From Pseudevernia furfuracea (Eukaryota; Ascomycota; Lecanoromycetes; Lecanorales; Parmeliaceae), in NCBI GenBank assembly GCA_022315425.1, contig JAIUPT010000042.1, positions 2,356,001-2,420,000 on the forward strand: 64,000 bases of DNA. The letters run 5' to 3'. Made by a program: the position numbers and the translations under genes. The notes below the pieces were generated by a model. The model saw only the letters and a program-made list of their open reading frames with translations, was not told the origin of the DNA and did not search any database. The number at the start of each line of letters is the position of its first letter. Positions within the stretch are counted from its first letter, which is position 1. This document shows positions 52,455-63,700 of this stretch, piece after piece.

Positions 52455-54946
52455 GTTCAGGTATGTAGGATTGAATGAGGGAGGGAGAGGTTGATGTAGA
52501 GGTTGCTTGCTTGCTCTTGTTGAATAGAGCAAGTGCGAGGAAGGATTCAGAGGGGTGGTAGTGGTGGTAGTGGTGGTAGGATGGACCGAGTTGAAGCCGG
52601 TGGAATGAATTGAGTGCGAGGCATGACGAAGGGGAAAGAAGGGGGAAGAAGGGGGAGAGGAGCAGGTCTAAATATGTTCAATATACATAAGTGATGAGTC
52701 ATATGAGATTGTGATTGAACAGCGAATAGAGTATCGGTGTTTTATTTACTCGTGAATCCGTGACAGTAATACGAAGTGCGAGTAATAATACGAATACGTC
52801 CCCTCGGTCTCTCCCTCTTTCCGACCTTCTCCCTCGCGGTAGAGTAATATAAGCTTTCGGTCAACGGACGTTTTATAACGTCCGAACGGTAAACTATCTC
52901 GCAGTGCCAAGACGCTATCAAGACGCTAGAGTACCCAATTCCCCCTCAATATATGCATTCTTCAAAATTCAATGTATGTATGTACAGAAATCAGATCATC
53001 TATGTAAGGTACAGAAAGAACACGGCAATCTAAATGCACCGACAATACAAACTATCCTCCGCCGGACCAACCGCAGCCAATTCCTTCGTCACCATCTCTA
53101 ACCCACAAATCCCCCAGTCCCCTCATTGATTTTATGACTAAATATGGAATAACCTTCGAGGTAAGACAACGAGGTCGTAATGTTGGCACGGCCAAGTGGA
53201 AAGAGAGAAAGGAACGCTTTGGCCAGAGAGAGATAAGGTAAATACGAAAGCTTCAAAAGAATGGGATATTTGAGCTCCCCACGACACGGAAAATGAAAGC
53301 AAAACCGGGAACAACAATCAGGTCTTGTACAGATTCAGACATTTCCATTTCCAAGAGACATGCACAGGCTGGATCTTGTTTACGCGCTCCTGTCGAGGTA
53401 AAGGGCTTCAAAGAAGACTGTACATCATTACAGTGCGCATTATCATTGTTCGATAGCTTAAAAACCAACTATAGCGAGTCGTTCCGTCGAGAGGTAATGA
53501 ATTGTTACAATTATTAGGCTGTCGATTGGCGTCATTTGCGAGCAAGACATGGGGCCCCTTTTTCCACATAGGTAGCCAGCCCGATCGCTAGCTAGCGTTA
53601 TTTCTAAGCGAGGTCGTAAACATTATAACTCCTAGCTAGGATTTGGGGACTGGGGTTGAAAGGGTTCTAAGACGAAAACCTCTAATTAAAAAAGTGCTTC
53701 ACCGCGTCGTGGTGACGAGAGAGATCGGTGTAGACACTTTGGCGTTGTGAGCCCAAGAAAGAGAGCTTTGAAAGGGCTCTTGGACGCGCCTGCTGGTCTT
53801 GATTCTCTTTGCGTGCGATACCTTGCGGGAACAGATCAATTGAAACAAAACTCTACCATGTTGGCGGTGTTGACGCTGCGGCGGTTGTGAATTGAGGTTC
53901 AGGACTTTTGATGATGATAATCTTAGAATGGGCATCTCAGTTGGTTTCGCCGTACCTTTCTCTCTTTCCTCCATCCCCGCTCATGCGTGAGCTCCTCGTC
54001 TGATTCAAGTACTTCATTTTACGAAAAGCGAGGATTCTGCCTGCAATCACTGTAGTGTTCGTCAAGGCTCTTTTGGGCCTCTCACGAGCAAGCGAGCAAG
54101 TGAGCAACAGGCCTTCGGGATGTTTTTTTTCTCATCGAACCGGTCCCCCGCACCCCATCCATCCATCCATCCATCCATCCATCCTCAAAACCCCCACCAA
54201 AGATTCAACCTACATTGACCGTCAAACCGGGCCTGGTGACAAAATCCCTTCTTACCAGATAAAAGTAATCAGCGACCTCAACAGCGGCCCAACCTTATCA
54301 AATTCTTGATACGCTTTGATAAGATATTATGTTGAGACAGACAAACCCTAGATACTTGACTCGCTTGTGGTGTGACATTATGTTTTGATCTGGCCTGTTG
54401 TTTGTGACATACGATGTCTACTCTGCCGATGTAAAACTTCCCAGAAATGATTTGTGAGGTCAGCTATTGAGAACACGGATTTTGTTTCGAGAAGTCTGAG
54501 TTGGTGTACAGTGGAGAGGAGAGGTATGGCTTCGTAATGGTTCGTTCGGCTCCTGGGTGGGGTCTAGCGAGAGGGGGGAGGGGGGGGGGCTTGCGTAGTA
54601 GGTTATGGTTGCCTAGCTTTGATTATGTTTTGTTTGACGAGCGATCTTCTCGGGGAGATTTCGTGAGTATACTGCTTGGATCTAGCATGGATAGATTTTG
54701 TGTTTTTTGTTTGGAAAGACGAAGCTGTCGTTGGTTATTATTCGAGCTATCTTGATCCGCTAATATGCAGAAGCTATGAGCTATGGGGATTAATTGCCAT
54801 ATTTATGGCATAGGATACAAGCACAAGGAGGAGCGATATCAGCGCCATAGATTCATCGTCCGTAAGTTGTGCCAATCCTCTCCGATGAGCCCCCGGCGAG
54901 GAAGTTGCAATCCTCGTACTTGATTGCCCAGCCCTCTTCCAGCCTT
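52455..54946. other. 2.5 kb gene-free stretch
   Basis: Upstream of the MFS gene there is a GTGGTA repeat (52555-52580) and a GGGGAAGAA purine tract (52630-52660). Further on is an ATCC tetranucleotide array (54157-54185). Frames within (53293-53517, 54055-54309, 54501-54755) have no family features or splice support. A small duplicated TAGCTAG motif lies near 53588-53640. No RNA gene is seen. Confidence 0.5.
54157..54185. repeat. ATCC tetranucleotide array
   Basis: Seven tandem units in non-coding DNA. Confidence 0.85.
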
Positions 54947-55934
54947 TCAACGTAACATCTTCCGCAGCTCGGCCCTAAACTCCTCCATCTTCTCTTCCGG
55001 GCTCGGATAATTCCCTAACACGCGCCCCCCGTAATTCTCGGTCAACTGCGCCGCTGGGATCTCAATGAGTTCGACTGCAGCATCACACTTTCCTTTCGCC
55101 ACTCCCACAGCTTCAAGCCAGTGAAAGCCATCGCGATACAGCTGCCTTGCAATCCTCTTTGGTCCACCCCAAGAGATTTGGCAGTCAAGATGCAAGCGGC
55201 CGAGGTTCACAGCGCCGGCTAGCAGGGTGAAAGCAGGGTGGTTGAGAGCTTTGTGAGCTTTGGTGTAGCCCCAGCCTTGGATGCTGAGATCGGTGAGGGT
55301 TGCACGGTTCTTGGGGCCGATGATAGCGAGGAATGCGTGCAGGGCAGTAGTGTCCTCGAGAGCAAAAGTGTTGCCGGCGTAGAGGATTGGTTGGGTTTCG
55401 GCATAGATGGCCTGGTTAAGAAGGAGAATATTGGGCGTGAGGACGGCTCGTGGGGTAGTAGTGGAGGTGATTGACGACGGTGATGGTTGCACTTGGTATC
55501 GGTAGTTGCGCCTTCTGCGGTAGTAGCCGCCTTGGTTGAGGGCATTGGGGATTGAGCGCGTGACGGTGCGGCGGTAGTGTTTGGTTTTGGAGACAAGGAA
55601 GATGCCGTCTGGATCTGTGAGAGCTAGAGCGTAGATCTGGTTCTTGAGCTCTGCTGGGAGTGACGTGAAGGGGAAAATCTTGCGTTTGGGAAGAGGCTTG
55701 GTGGAGACGCTGGTGCGGCTGGCTTTGAGCTTCTAGAGTAGGTTGTTAGATGACATCCTGGCTGCCAAAGACGGCCGGGATGCTCTAGCAGACCTTTCTT
55801 GTCGCGGCGGACATGTTGTCTGACGCACCAGACTCGCCGTCTACTTGGTCCTCATCGGAGCTACTTTCATGGTACGAGACCTCAGCTCTCTTACGCTTTG
55901 GGTAAGCTCGCCTTATCACTGTAGGAGTGGCCAT
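54947..55934 (-). CDS. DUF7730/F-box-like protein, 308 aa
   Basis: Exons 55934-55794 and 55732-54947, total 309 codons. The 61-base intron has a weak GTCTGC donor, a TCTAAC branch and CTCTAG. The first exon encodes a disordered basic-then-acidic segment (RRAYPKRKRAEVSYHESSSDEDQ). The second opens with KIFPFTSLPAELKNQIYALALTD, the F-box-like LPxEL-NxIY signature. It then has LLLNQAIYAETQPILYAGNTFALED and LTDLSIQGWGYT, the usual order of DUF7730-type fungal proteins. The end (YPSPEEKMEEFRAELRKML) is helical. It shares only the family pattern, not close sequence, with the gene at 4.2-5.8 kb. Function unknown. The weak donor is the main doubt about the first exon. Confidence 0.75.
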
Positions 55935-56515
55935 GTCTGGGTTGTCAATTCAAGAGTAGAAAGAAGGTGTATGTAGAAGAAAGGGATTAAGTCTGGCAAA
56001 AGTTGCTTAAGTAGAAGAGGTACAAGGGGAAGGTCAGGTGACTCGCTGCTCGAAGTGGCTAGTGTAGGCAGAGAGTCAGGCAGCGGGGTCAATTAGGAAA
56101 GGAGGCAAGAGCAATACGAGAAGGGAGAATTGATACGACCAAACTTCAGGCACCATCTGCGCCAGACGATGAGAGGAAAGAGGATTCGAGGAAAGATTAG
56201 GTCTTCATAGTACGTACTCTGTATGTCTATACTCTATACTCCGTACAACATGCAACATGCAACATGCATCAGTTGCTGAGTCAGCTGACACCTGCGTTGC
56301 CAAGCCTTCACTAGTCCCGGTCCTACCGTACTCTAGCTCGCTAGTATCTCCGTCCTTGTTTACGCCAAGGCCAAGGCCAACTCAGCTCTTCTCCCATCTC
56401 CCTCCCTCTACGCTGCCAAGTCAACCGCCTTGTGATCTCAAAGCGAGCTCAATCATCCTCGCAATCCTTTCCACTGCCTTCGAATGCCCCCGTCAAATCT
56501 TACGCCCTCTCCATA
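55935..56515. other. Intergenic region between divergent genes
   Basis: Contains a short CATGCAA repeat (56248-56268) and a C-rich leader (56385-56510) in front of the start at 56516. An upstream frame from 56257 is leader only. Confidence 0.5.
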
Positions 56516-57494
56516 ATGTCGCAACGCAAATCCCGCGCCCCTTCCGGCTCCGATGATGATTCCTCGGGCCCTCGCATTCCCTCAGTGCCTCAAGGAGGTC
56601 GAGGCAGGCGCTCAGGAGGCGATGATTTTGGATCGCCAAAGAGGCGCAGACGGCATTCAGGCCGAGGCTACGACATGCCCCGGGAAAAGCCACTGCCCTC
56701 GAAAGTGGAGCTGCAACTCTGCGTCTTCCATGGCGCCCCGTCCCATCGTTGGCGCACTGCTCCTTTTACTTTTGATAGGAGAAGGGACGATGATAGAGAG
56801 ATATGGGAAGAGATAAGACACATATACAGGGATGAGCTGCAGGGGTCCTGGAGGCGGATCTTTGGGTTCAAGAAGTTGAAGCACATAATACCGATTAAGG
56901 TACGGACTCCGTTGTACTCCAAACTTCGCCCCAGATGGGGTTTGGAGCCAACGAACGTGGAGAATGATACATTCATGGTAGACGTGCTGCAGGAGGAGCA
57001 ACTTCATGCTCGGTTGAGCCGTAGTGCTACCCATGCAAGCAAGCCGCTGACACCTTATAATCTCACAGTATACGCCCAACGGAGTCCCAATCCATAAAAC
57101 CGCCAAAGACGACCCTAGCTCTCACTCCTTCATGCATGCTGTCCATCACCCAGACCGCATCCGCCCCGCTCACGAATGGGTCGACTGGTTCACAGAATTC
57201 AAAGCCAGTGACCAAGGCAAACCCGTCGGACTCGAATTTCAAGAGGGACTATGGGCTGAGAAACTCGCTATAATCGCTATCTTGATTACCATTGCCATAA
57301 TCATCGTGTCGATTGTGTGGGTGGTCAGGGGAGGACAGCTGCAGACCGTCTTTACGGTCATGGGATTCGTGCTCAGTGGTGCTGCTGGTGAGAATATCGG
57401 AGACCTTCACCGTCCTGATGGGATTACGCTGATGCAAGGTACAGCTGAGGTGGCTCTGGTGGCGCTCTACTTCCAAGTGACCACGTCGAATTAA
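56516..57494 (+). CDS. Two-TM hypothetical membrane protein, 269 aa
   Basis: Exons 56516-56899 and 57069-57494, total 270 codons. The 169-base intron (GTACGG to TCTCACAG) is phase 0 and joins HIIPIK to YTPNGVPIHKTAKDDPS. The N-terminal about 65 residues are Arg/Ser/Gly-rich and disordered (GGRGRRSGGDDFGSPKRRRR). An ordered segment follows (VELQLCVFHGAPSHRW; EIWEEIRHIYRDELQGSWRR). After the junction comes EWVDWFTEFKASDQGKPVGLEF. Two hydrophobic spans follow: KLAIIAILITIAIIIVSIVW and FTVMGFVLSGAAG. The C-terminus is LHRPDGITLMQGTAEVALVALYF. I associate this arrangement (short helical domain, then a two-TM C-terminus) with uncharacterised fungal proteins. No enzyme motif is seen. Confidence 0.78.
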
Positions 57495-58525
57495 ACCCTT
57501 GGGGGCATCCTTTAGAACAGCAACGGTCGCGAGCTCCGATGTGCAGAATCTCCAGCGAAGAGCAAATACCTAGAAAGAGGTACTGGAGGGAGAAAAGTTC
57601 CCACAAAGACGATAAGACGAAAAGGGCCGTAGAGGGCAGAAAAGCAGCCAGGAGCAAGAGGCGAATTAGTCGTTGCAGATACCACGGAAAAAGCTGCCAG
57701 GTCCGAGGCCAAGAATGTGCTCTGCAAAGACTCACGAAGGAAGACAAGAAAAGAGCAGCTACCATTAGCATGGACACACAACCCCTTCTTAGCCCGCCTA
57801 CTATTAAACCCCTTGCGGGAAATGTACCCCCGGCATGCCCCTTCGTTTAAGACAGAGAGACAGAGAGATTGCACTGTCGTTTCTGCATGAGGATAGGAGG
57901 GCGGCGCTGTTCTTCTCGCTTGGGGGAGGGCAGGCAGGAGAAAGCAGCCAAAAGAGATAGTACTACATACAATACACGCTGTCGAGAAAGCCAGACAATT
58001 TCAGTGTTTTTAAGCACGAGATGCCGCCGGCGTGCCTGTTCGTGTGAGCCAGAAAGATTGCGCTACTGTTCTCGCATTGGAGATGGGGGGCAGGAGAAAT
58101 TAGCCAGAAGAGACAGTACACAATCCACGCCGTTGATACTACAAGGCGCGCTGTTGAGCAAGCGACAAGGTCGCAGCGTTGATAAGAGGAAGATGAAGAT
58201 GGAGATGGAGAAGTCCGTTGATCAGAGGAAGATATCGAGGGAGAAGTGTGTTTGATCAGAGGAAGTTATCGAAGGAGAGGAGTCATGTGAGATACTGATA
58301 CATAGAGTGAGAACATCGTGTTTGTTATATGGGGTATAAAAGAACAACCCCAACGCCTTCGCTCGAACAAGAACAACAGTACTGATACACATAACCTGCC
58401 CAGTCCCAGTATCTTGAAAACCTAAAGCCCACAGACACCGTCGCTAGACCCAAATCACGCACATATTAATATCTTACATTCTCCACCCCCTTGCCATTCA
58501 TCCATCCACCCATCCATCACCACAC
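57495..58525. other. Gene-free stretch with diverged duplicated segments
   Basis: Purine-rich DNA with two related segments (listed separately) and GATCAGAGGAAG repeats at about 58212-58270. Frames on both strands lack support. The end is the 3' flank of the minus-strand 710-aa gene. Confidence 0.5.
57903..58137 (+). repeat. Two diverged direct copies of an about 75-base segment
   Basis: 57903-57983 and 58062-58137 align along GCGCT-TGTTCTCGC, GGGGCAGGAGAAA, AGCCAAAAGAGA-AGTAC and ACAATACACGC with scattered changes and small gaps. Confidence 0.55.
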
Positions 58526-60792
58526 TCACGCCTTCCTCCAAATCGCCCCCACACTCGTAACAACCACCGAATCCTCGTGTCCCCAAAACCCGGCCAACAC
58601 CCACCCCCCCCTCTCATCCGGCGCCTCTTGCTCCGCGCTCTTCAGCCCCGCCGGCATCCCCACCTTGCCCTGTCCGTACTCCTTCCAACTCGTCAGTTCC
58701 TGCCCGTGCTTGTCCAACACGATGAGCGCGGCCAGGCACCCGGACCCTTGCTCGTACTCCACGCGGACCCGGCACGCCGTCGCGCGCTTCAGGTCCGCCA
58801 GCGGCTGCGACCAGAACTCGTGGTTCGGGTTCGCCCGCCCGACGACGTGGTGCGTGCCGTCCACGCCCGCCGTCGCGGCCGGTTCGTCCCCGCTGCTGAA
58901 CCCGATGCCGGAGAGCCGCCCGTGGCACCTCTTCGAGCGCGTCTGGCCCCCGAAGATGGCGAGCCAGTTGGGCGACCGGCATTCGTGCGCGTGCAGGCGC
59001 AGGCGCCAGAGGGGCGGCAGGGTCGCGGCGCTCGAGCTGTAGTCGAGCGTGCAGAAGAGGGCGTCGTGCCGGCGGGGCAGCCAGGAGGGTGCTGCGACGG
59101 GCCGGCGGTCGCCGACCAAGGGGGCGAATTCGAGATCTTCGTCGCGCGCCCATTGGCCGATTTTGGAGACTTCGGCGGATGTGAGGAGGCCGTAGTTGGT
59201 GTCGCGGCGGACGAGGTCGGCTTGTTCGCGGATCGTGAGGCCGTGGTGGCGGATCTGGGGGGTTGCGTTAGTTGGATTGGGGGTGGGGGGGGGGTTTCAG
59301 GAAGGTTGTGTGTTTACGTACTGGCATCCTTTTTCGGACCTCCCCTGGCCATGTGTATGGTACGGGTCTTTGGTTTCCTTGCTCGTCCAAATCGGCCAAT
59401 TTCGGGTTGTAGATTAGTTCCTTGGTGACATCGGTGATCTGAGTGAGGGCTTTGCGCGATAGCAGTCTTGCTTCGTTCAAGCTTTGTGGCGTCAGTTGGA
59501 TTGGGTTGGGAACGTCGGTGCCTGGGTCTCGTTCGCGGTATTGTTCCGGGTTCTTCATCATCTCGGAGAGATCGGCCCAGATGTTCTTGTATGCGAGGAA
59601 GGCGCTGAAGAGATCTTGGGTGTAGAGCGAGCAGAGGTCGTAGTCGAGGATGATGAACTTGTCTTCTGCTGGGTTCCTGGCGTCGGCCTCGTTGAAGCTC
59701 CGCAAACTGGTGTATCGGGTCAGGACGGCGGAGGTGCGCTGCGCACATGTCTGGACGAGATGCGGGAACCGAGTCGCTACGTCCACGACCGTCGCAAGAT
59801 CCCATTTCTCGTCCGCCGGCTTCAAGTCTCCTCCACCGGCCCAGTTGACGGAGATGGTGGTTTCCGTATCGTCCCACACGTCGTTCTTGCTCTTGTCGAG
59901 ACTGTTCTTCGTCCCGACCGATAATCCGGGAGCGGCTGCGATGGCGATCTCGGCCTCCGCGGCAGCCTTGACGGCAGAGATTTTCGACTTGTCGGTCACT
60001 TTGATGCTGACGATGGCGCTGAACTCGCCACCTTCGGTGAAGCCGCTGATGAAGCAATCGCCGAAGACGTCGGTGAATTTCGAATTCTCCATCTCTGGTA
60101 TCGGATTGAAAGTCATCTTATCGGCGACTGGGGAGGTTTCATTGGTCACTTTGACGGTGACGATGTAGTTGAGGTCGGATTGATTGACTTTGTTCTCGTT
60201 GACAATGGAGGCGCTGCCGGCACCTTTGATGGTGCCGTATTTGATTGAGGCGCTGGAGGAGATGTTGAGCGCTTGCACTATGTCGGAGACGTTGTCGACC
60301 ATTCTTGAAGAATATGTGACGATTTGGACGACGTTCTTGTGTGGTGGTGTCGACTCGGAGGGGTGGACTGTTGTTGCAGGGACTGTTGTTGCGGGGACTG
60401 CGAGGGTGTTGGGACTAGGGGCGAGGTTTCCGGGCGCAGATGAGCTCGAGACCTTTCGTACCATGGCGACTGAGTGGGAGGCATCTGATGCTAGTGACTC
60501 GGTACTGCTTTTTGGGTTGAGTGTAGTGTCGGCAGACATTTGGTGCAGAGGAGAATGGGGCATAGCCGGTTGGCTGGCGCGTCGAGCGGCAATGGTGCTG
60601 CTGCTGAGGCGGGCCTTTCGGGCAGGCTCGATGAGAACGGCATTCTCGATGCAGATCTCTTGGGTGTATGAGTTGAAACTGGTGAACCGTTAGCCATGTT
60701 TTTGTTGTTAGGTTAGAGCCAAAGAGAGAGAAGAGAGATAATTACCCTTGGCCAAGCCTCATGGCATTCGTGTACGGAGCAAGGAAAGACAT
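58526..60792 (-). CDS. Uncharacterised fungal family protein, 710 aa, three exons
   Basis: Exons 60792-60746, 60678-59322 and 59254-58526, total 711 codons. Both introns are 67 bases with CTAAC branches. The short first exon supplies MSFLAPYTNAMRLGQG, which continues as FNSYTQEICIENAV, an N-terminus I recognise from many uncharacterised fungal proteins. About residues 100-160 read VTYSSRMVDNVSDIVQALNISSSASI. About 195-240 contains FTDVFGDCFISGFTEGGEFSA, then SIKVTDKSKI. The Gly-Gly-rich signature recalls the MACPF/perforin fold but is not proof of it. The central region is helical. The last exon, very GC-rich, encodes a separate beta-rich-looking C-terminal domain (ATLPPLWRLRLHAHECRSPNW, then VVVTSVGAIWRKA). 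No signal peptide. Function is unknown; a lipid- or membrane-binding role is speculation. Confidence 0.78.
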
Positions 60793-62867
60793 GCCGCTGG
60801 AACCTCTGGAGTTTCTCTCCGCCTTACTGCTTTGGTTAGCCAGCGTGCCGACTGTCTTTCGCCGATTACCACAAAGCCAGATCGAGAAAGAAGCGAGGGT
60901 TGAGCCTTGTGGTGAGGGCTAACAATTACGAAGGGTTGGAAATGTACATGCGATGGTGTTTCGGAGAGAAGGAGACTTACGAGAGGAAGATGTTGAGAGT
61001 GAGTCTATATAGAAATTTATACAGGCAGCAGAATTTGTGGTTCTAGAGGAGAGATTTATGATGCCAGAGAACAGCCTCGACGGTGATGATTATTTTAGAA
61101 ATGGTGTGGGCTACCGGATCCGTTATATGGGAAGAGGATTTCAGGCCTCCAACGGATGACTCAATATATTGCTGGAATGAGATTTATGAAACGTGGCTGT
61201 GGGGGGTTCATCAAGAGAATGAAGATAGACAGAGGAAGGTTACACCGCTCAAGTCAGCAGCGATGACCGCAGACACGTCCTGGAGACTCTGACCGGTGCT
61301 AAGCGCTTCCTGAAGCAGTTGGTTAAAACTATGAAAATGAAAGGAATCGTAAGCGGCAAGGCCGTGTAAACAGAGCCCGTCAGTGGCTATTTCGTCTTCG
61401 TCTTAGCTACGATGATGAGTATTGGACAACTGCATCGAACACGGGAGAAGTTGGTGTTTTCTGGCCGCAGATGCTGTAACATAGCCTCCTGAAACAAACA
61501 AGGGGATCTGACACGAGGTTCAGCCGCATGGAAGGATCTGTGGATCGAATCCTTCGGGCCGTTCATGTCGAGTTGCCTGGCATGGCGTCGCACACAGCCT
61601 TGTCGCTGCCTTTTGATTTTCTAAATAAGTTCAACAAACTGGAAGACAGCGCAAGCAATGACTAAATTTCCATGGAGTACGGTGCTCCAAGAGCGCATAG
61701 CATTTTCCAATCAATCAGACTTGCCGAGTGAGAGCTTTCAAACCCACCTCCGCTAGACTTGTGATTTATACCCTGGTAAGTTAGGACACAGTCAGATGAG
61801 ATGCGACATTGATTATATGAGTCCGTCTGACGTTGAAAGGGCGATACCTGTTGTAGAGTGGATGGAATTCGGAACGACGCCGCCGATTCGGCCGTCGGCT
61901 GCAAGGCTTACCCTAGAGTAGGTAGGTACCCTCGGTACCTTACTCTACTCTACGGAGCAGAATTAATCCGGCTCCGGGCTAGTAACCTTAAGGTACTCGA
62001 ATTTACCTTCCTCGTTCAAGTGCAACATTTTATCACAATTCTTCAGCCATCAAGTTTGAAAACGATTCATCGGGTGCCAAGTTATTCAGAATATCGAATT
62101 CATCATCATATCTTGCCGGATTGTTTTGTCAAAAACGGTCGTTATGAATATATACTTAACGCAATGTTTCCGTGCTGGGCTCTCATACAAACCTTCCACT
62201 TCTTGTCGAAAAACGTTTCTTTGAACCCTTTTCTTTAAACATCCCTAGTGCACACCAAAAATCTGTCGAACCGTGGTCGGTATATGTATAAGAGAGCACT
62301 GCTCAAGGATAGTAGTATAGGATGCGCAGGGAGGGTCTAGTCAACATTCGATCCATAGGCCGGCTCGTGCCGACGAAAAAGGGTCTCTTATATGAAGGGC
62401 GGTCCGAATTCAAAGTTATACTTCTGGAGAGGTTGCATCACTGGGTAAGTACGAGTGGTCTTAGACGCTGGCGACGCTGACCCCTGCCTCAAATCGTTTT
62501 TCTTTCCCATCATCTCCAGAAACCACCCTGGGGAGTCACTTCACAAACCACTGGACCCGAGCGGCTCAGGTAGAGAATGCTTCTCCATCTCGCTTTCCTT
62601 TCTCTCTCCAGATCCTCCGCGCCAATCGTCTTCCCTGACCTCTCAATACTACCCTCGTCCGAGCCTGATCCTCCTTCCCTCCCTCTCGTGACCGTGCATG
62701 CGTACCCGACACCTATCCCAGACGACCCGCGCGTACTAGCGCACCCATTCACCCCACTCTCTCCTTCCCGCTCGCCCGTGTTGCTCAAACCAACCATAGA
62801 ACCATTCGCCCCTACATACCTTGCCCCTACATACCACGCCACGCCACCCCCGTCCCGCATCCCCTAT
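60793..62867. other. 2.1 kb gene-free stretch
   Basis: Upstream DNA of the 710-aa gene, then AT-rich DNA. Around 61918-61955 there are GGTACC and TCTAC-type repeats like those at 1.54 kb and 42.1 kb. The plus-strand frame at 62577-62927 is Pro/Ser-rich and has no domain. No supported gene is seen. Confidence 0.45.
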
Positions 62868-63257
62868 CTATTGCGCCAGCTTGTTCATTGCCTTTTTGAT
62901 CTTGTGCAAACGGGTTGGCTGCTGTAAATACGCCTGATGCTGGGCTACGTCACGTGTAGTGTGGTGAGGAGTTTGGATACGCTGGTGTCCTTGAGATGAG
63001 ACTTTCCTGTCGCGACGACGGGCGCGTAGTGCGCGAGATGCTATCTTCGTTGGCAAATTCGTCTGGGGATGGCAGCTGGATGTCTGGTGAGAGGTTAGCG
63101 CCTGCTGGATCGGTAGTGCGTTGTGTGATGGCTGGGAACGGATCTGCGTTTGTGAGTCGTATTTTTATTTTTCCGTCGTCCCGATTGGGCTGGGCACTTT
63201 GCGGCTTTTGCATGAATCGCTTTTGAGCTTGGTATGGGTGTCTTTGGTCGTCGCCAT
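62868..63257 (-). CDS. Possible small gene, 111 aa, two exons (tentative)
   Basis: An ATG at 63257 opens MATTKDTHTKLKSDSCKSRK. A 54-base intron (63197-63144, weak GTGCCC donor, ACGCAG acceptor) would join it to a 92-codon frame. That frame ends RIQTPHHTTRDVAQHQAYLQ, then RLHKIKKAMNKLAQ, which looks like a genuine C-terminus. A CGCTAAC-CTCTCACCAG sequence inside the second exon (63085-63103) could be another 3' splice site, so the true structure may differ and extend upstream (a frame from 63520, MSHVHLDNALLGNKRQ, also looks coding). No family is recognised. Confidence 0.3.
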
Positions 63258-63700
63258 CGTTGCAGGGGATCTGGGCGAGATGGCCTTTGACGATATTGGG
63301 TACAAGTGATGATGTGATGGATGAAGGAGAATGAGGTGGTGTGGGAGAAAAAGGAGGAAGAGGGTTCTGGTGTATTGTGGGTAGGTAGAGATAACACAGG
63401 AATTAGATGAAGGCAAACGTGAGAAGAAGAAGGAGGCTTTCCAACGTCTATGGCTTGTGCGGGCTTTGCGGCTCTGCCGCTTGTTGCCAAGCAGCGCGTT
63501 GTCCAGGTGAACGTGTGACATAAATAGGTATCGATTCCAACTCCCTTCTCCCAGTCTATCGGGTGTCTGCCTGGCTTTTGGGCTCACAATTAAAAGCAAC
63601 ACGCAGCAAAAAAATAAAAAAATACGAAGAATCTTCCTTGGACCATCCTATCCCACGCATTTCCGATACACCTATACCCATTTAACAACTTCTCAACCAC
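63258..63700. other. Intergenic region or unresolved upstream exons
   Basis: Minus-strand frames here may be upstream exons of the tentative gene at 62.9-63.3 kb. Otherwise it is pyrimidine/purine-asymmetric DNA. An A-rich stretch (63605-63625) precedes the 3' end of the last gene. Confidence 0.35.

Noticed and set aside
58577..59428. 283-codon plus-strand open frame
   Set aside because: Antisense shadow of the GC-rich last exon of the 710-aa gene. It has no ATG, is Arg/Ala/Pro-rich and no motif is seen, while the minus frame continues the spliced protein exactly.
62577..62927. 116-codon Pro/Ser-rich plus-strand frame with a hydrophobic start
   Set aside because: It resembles a signal peptide at first glance, but it is opposite the tentative minus-strand gene and has no conserved features; unresolved rather than supported.
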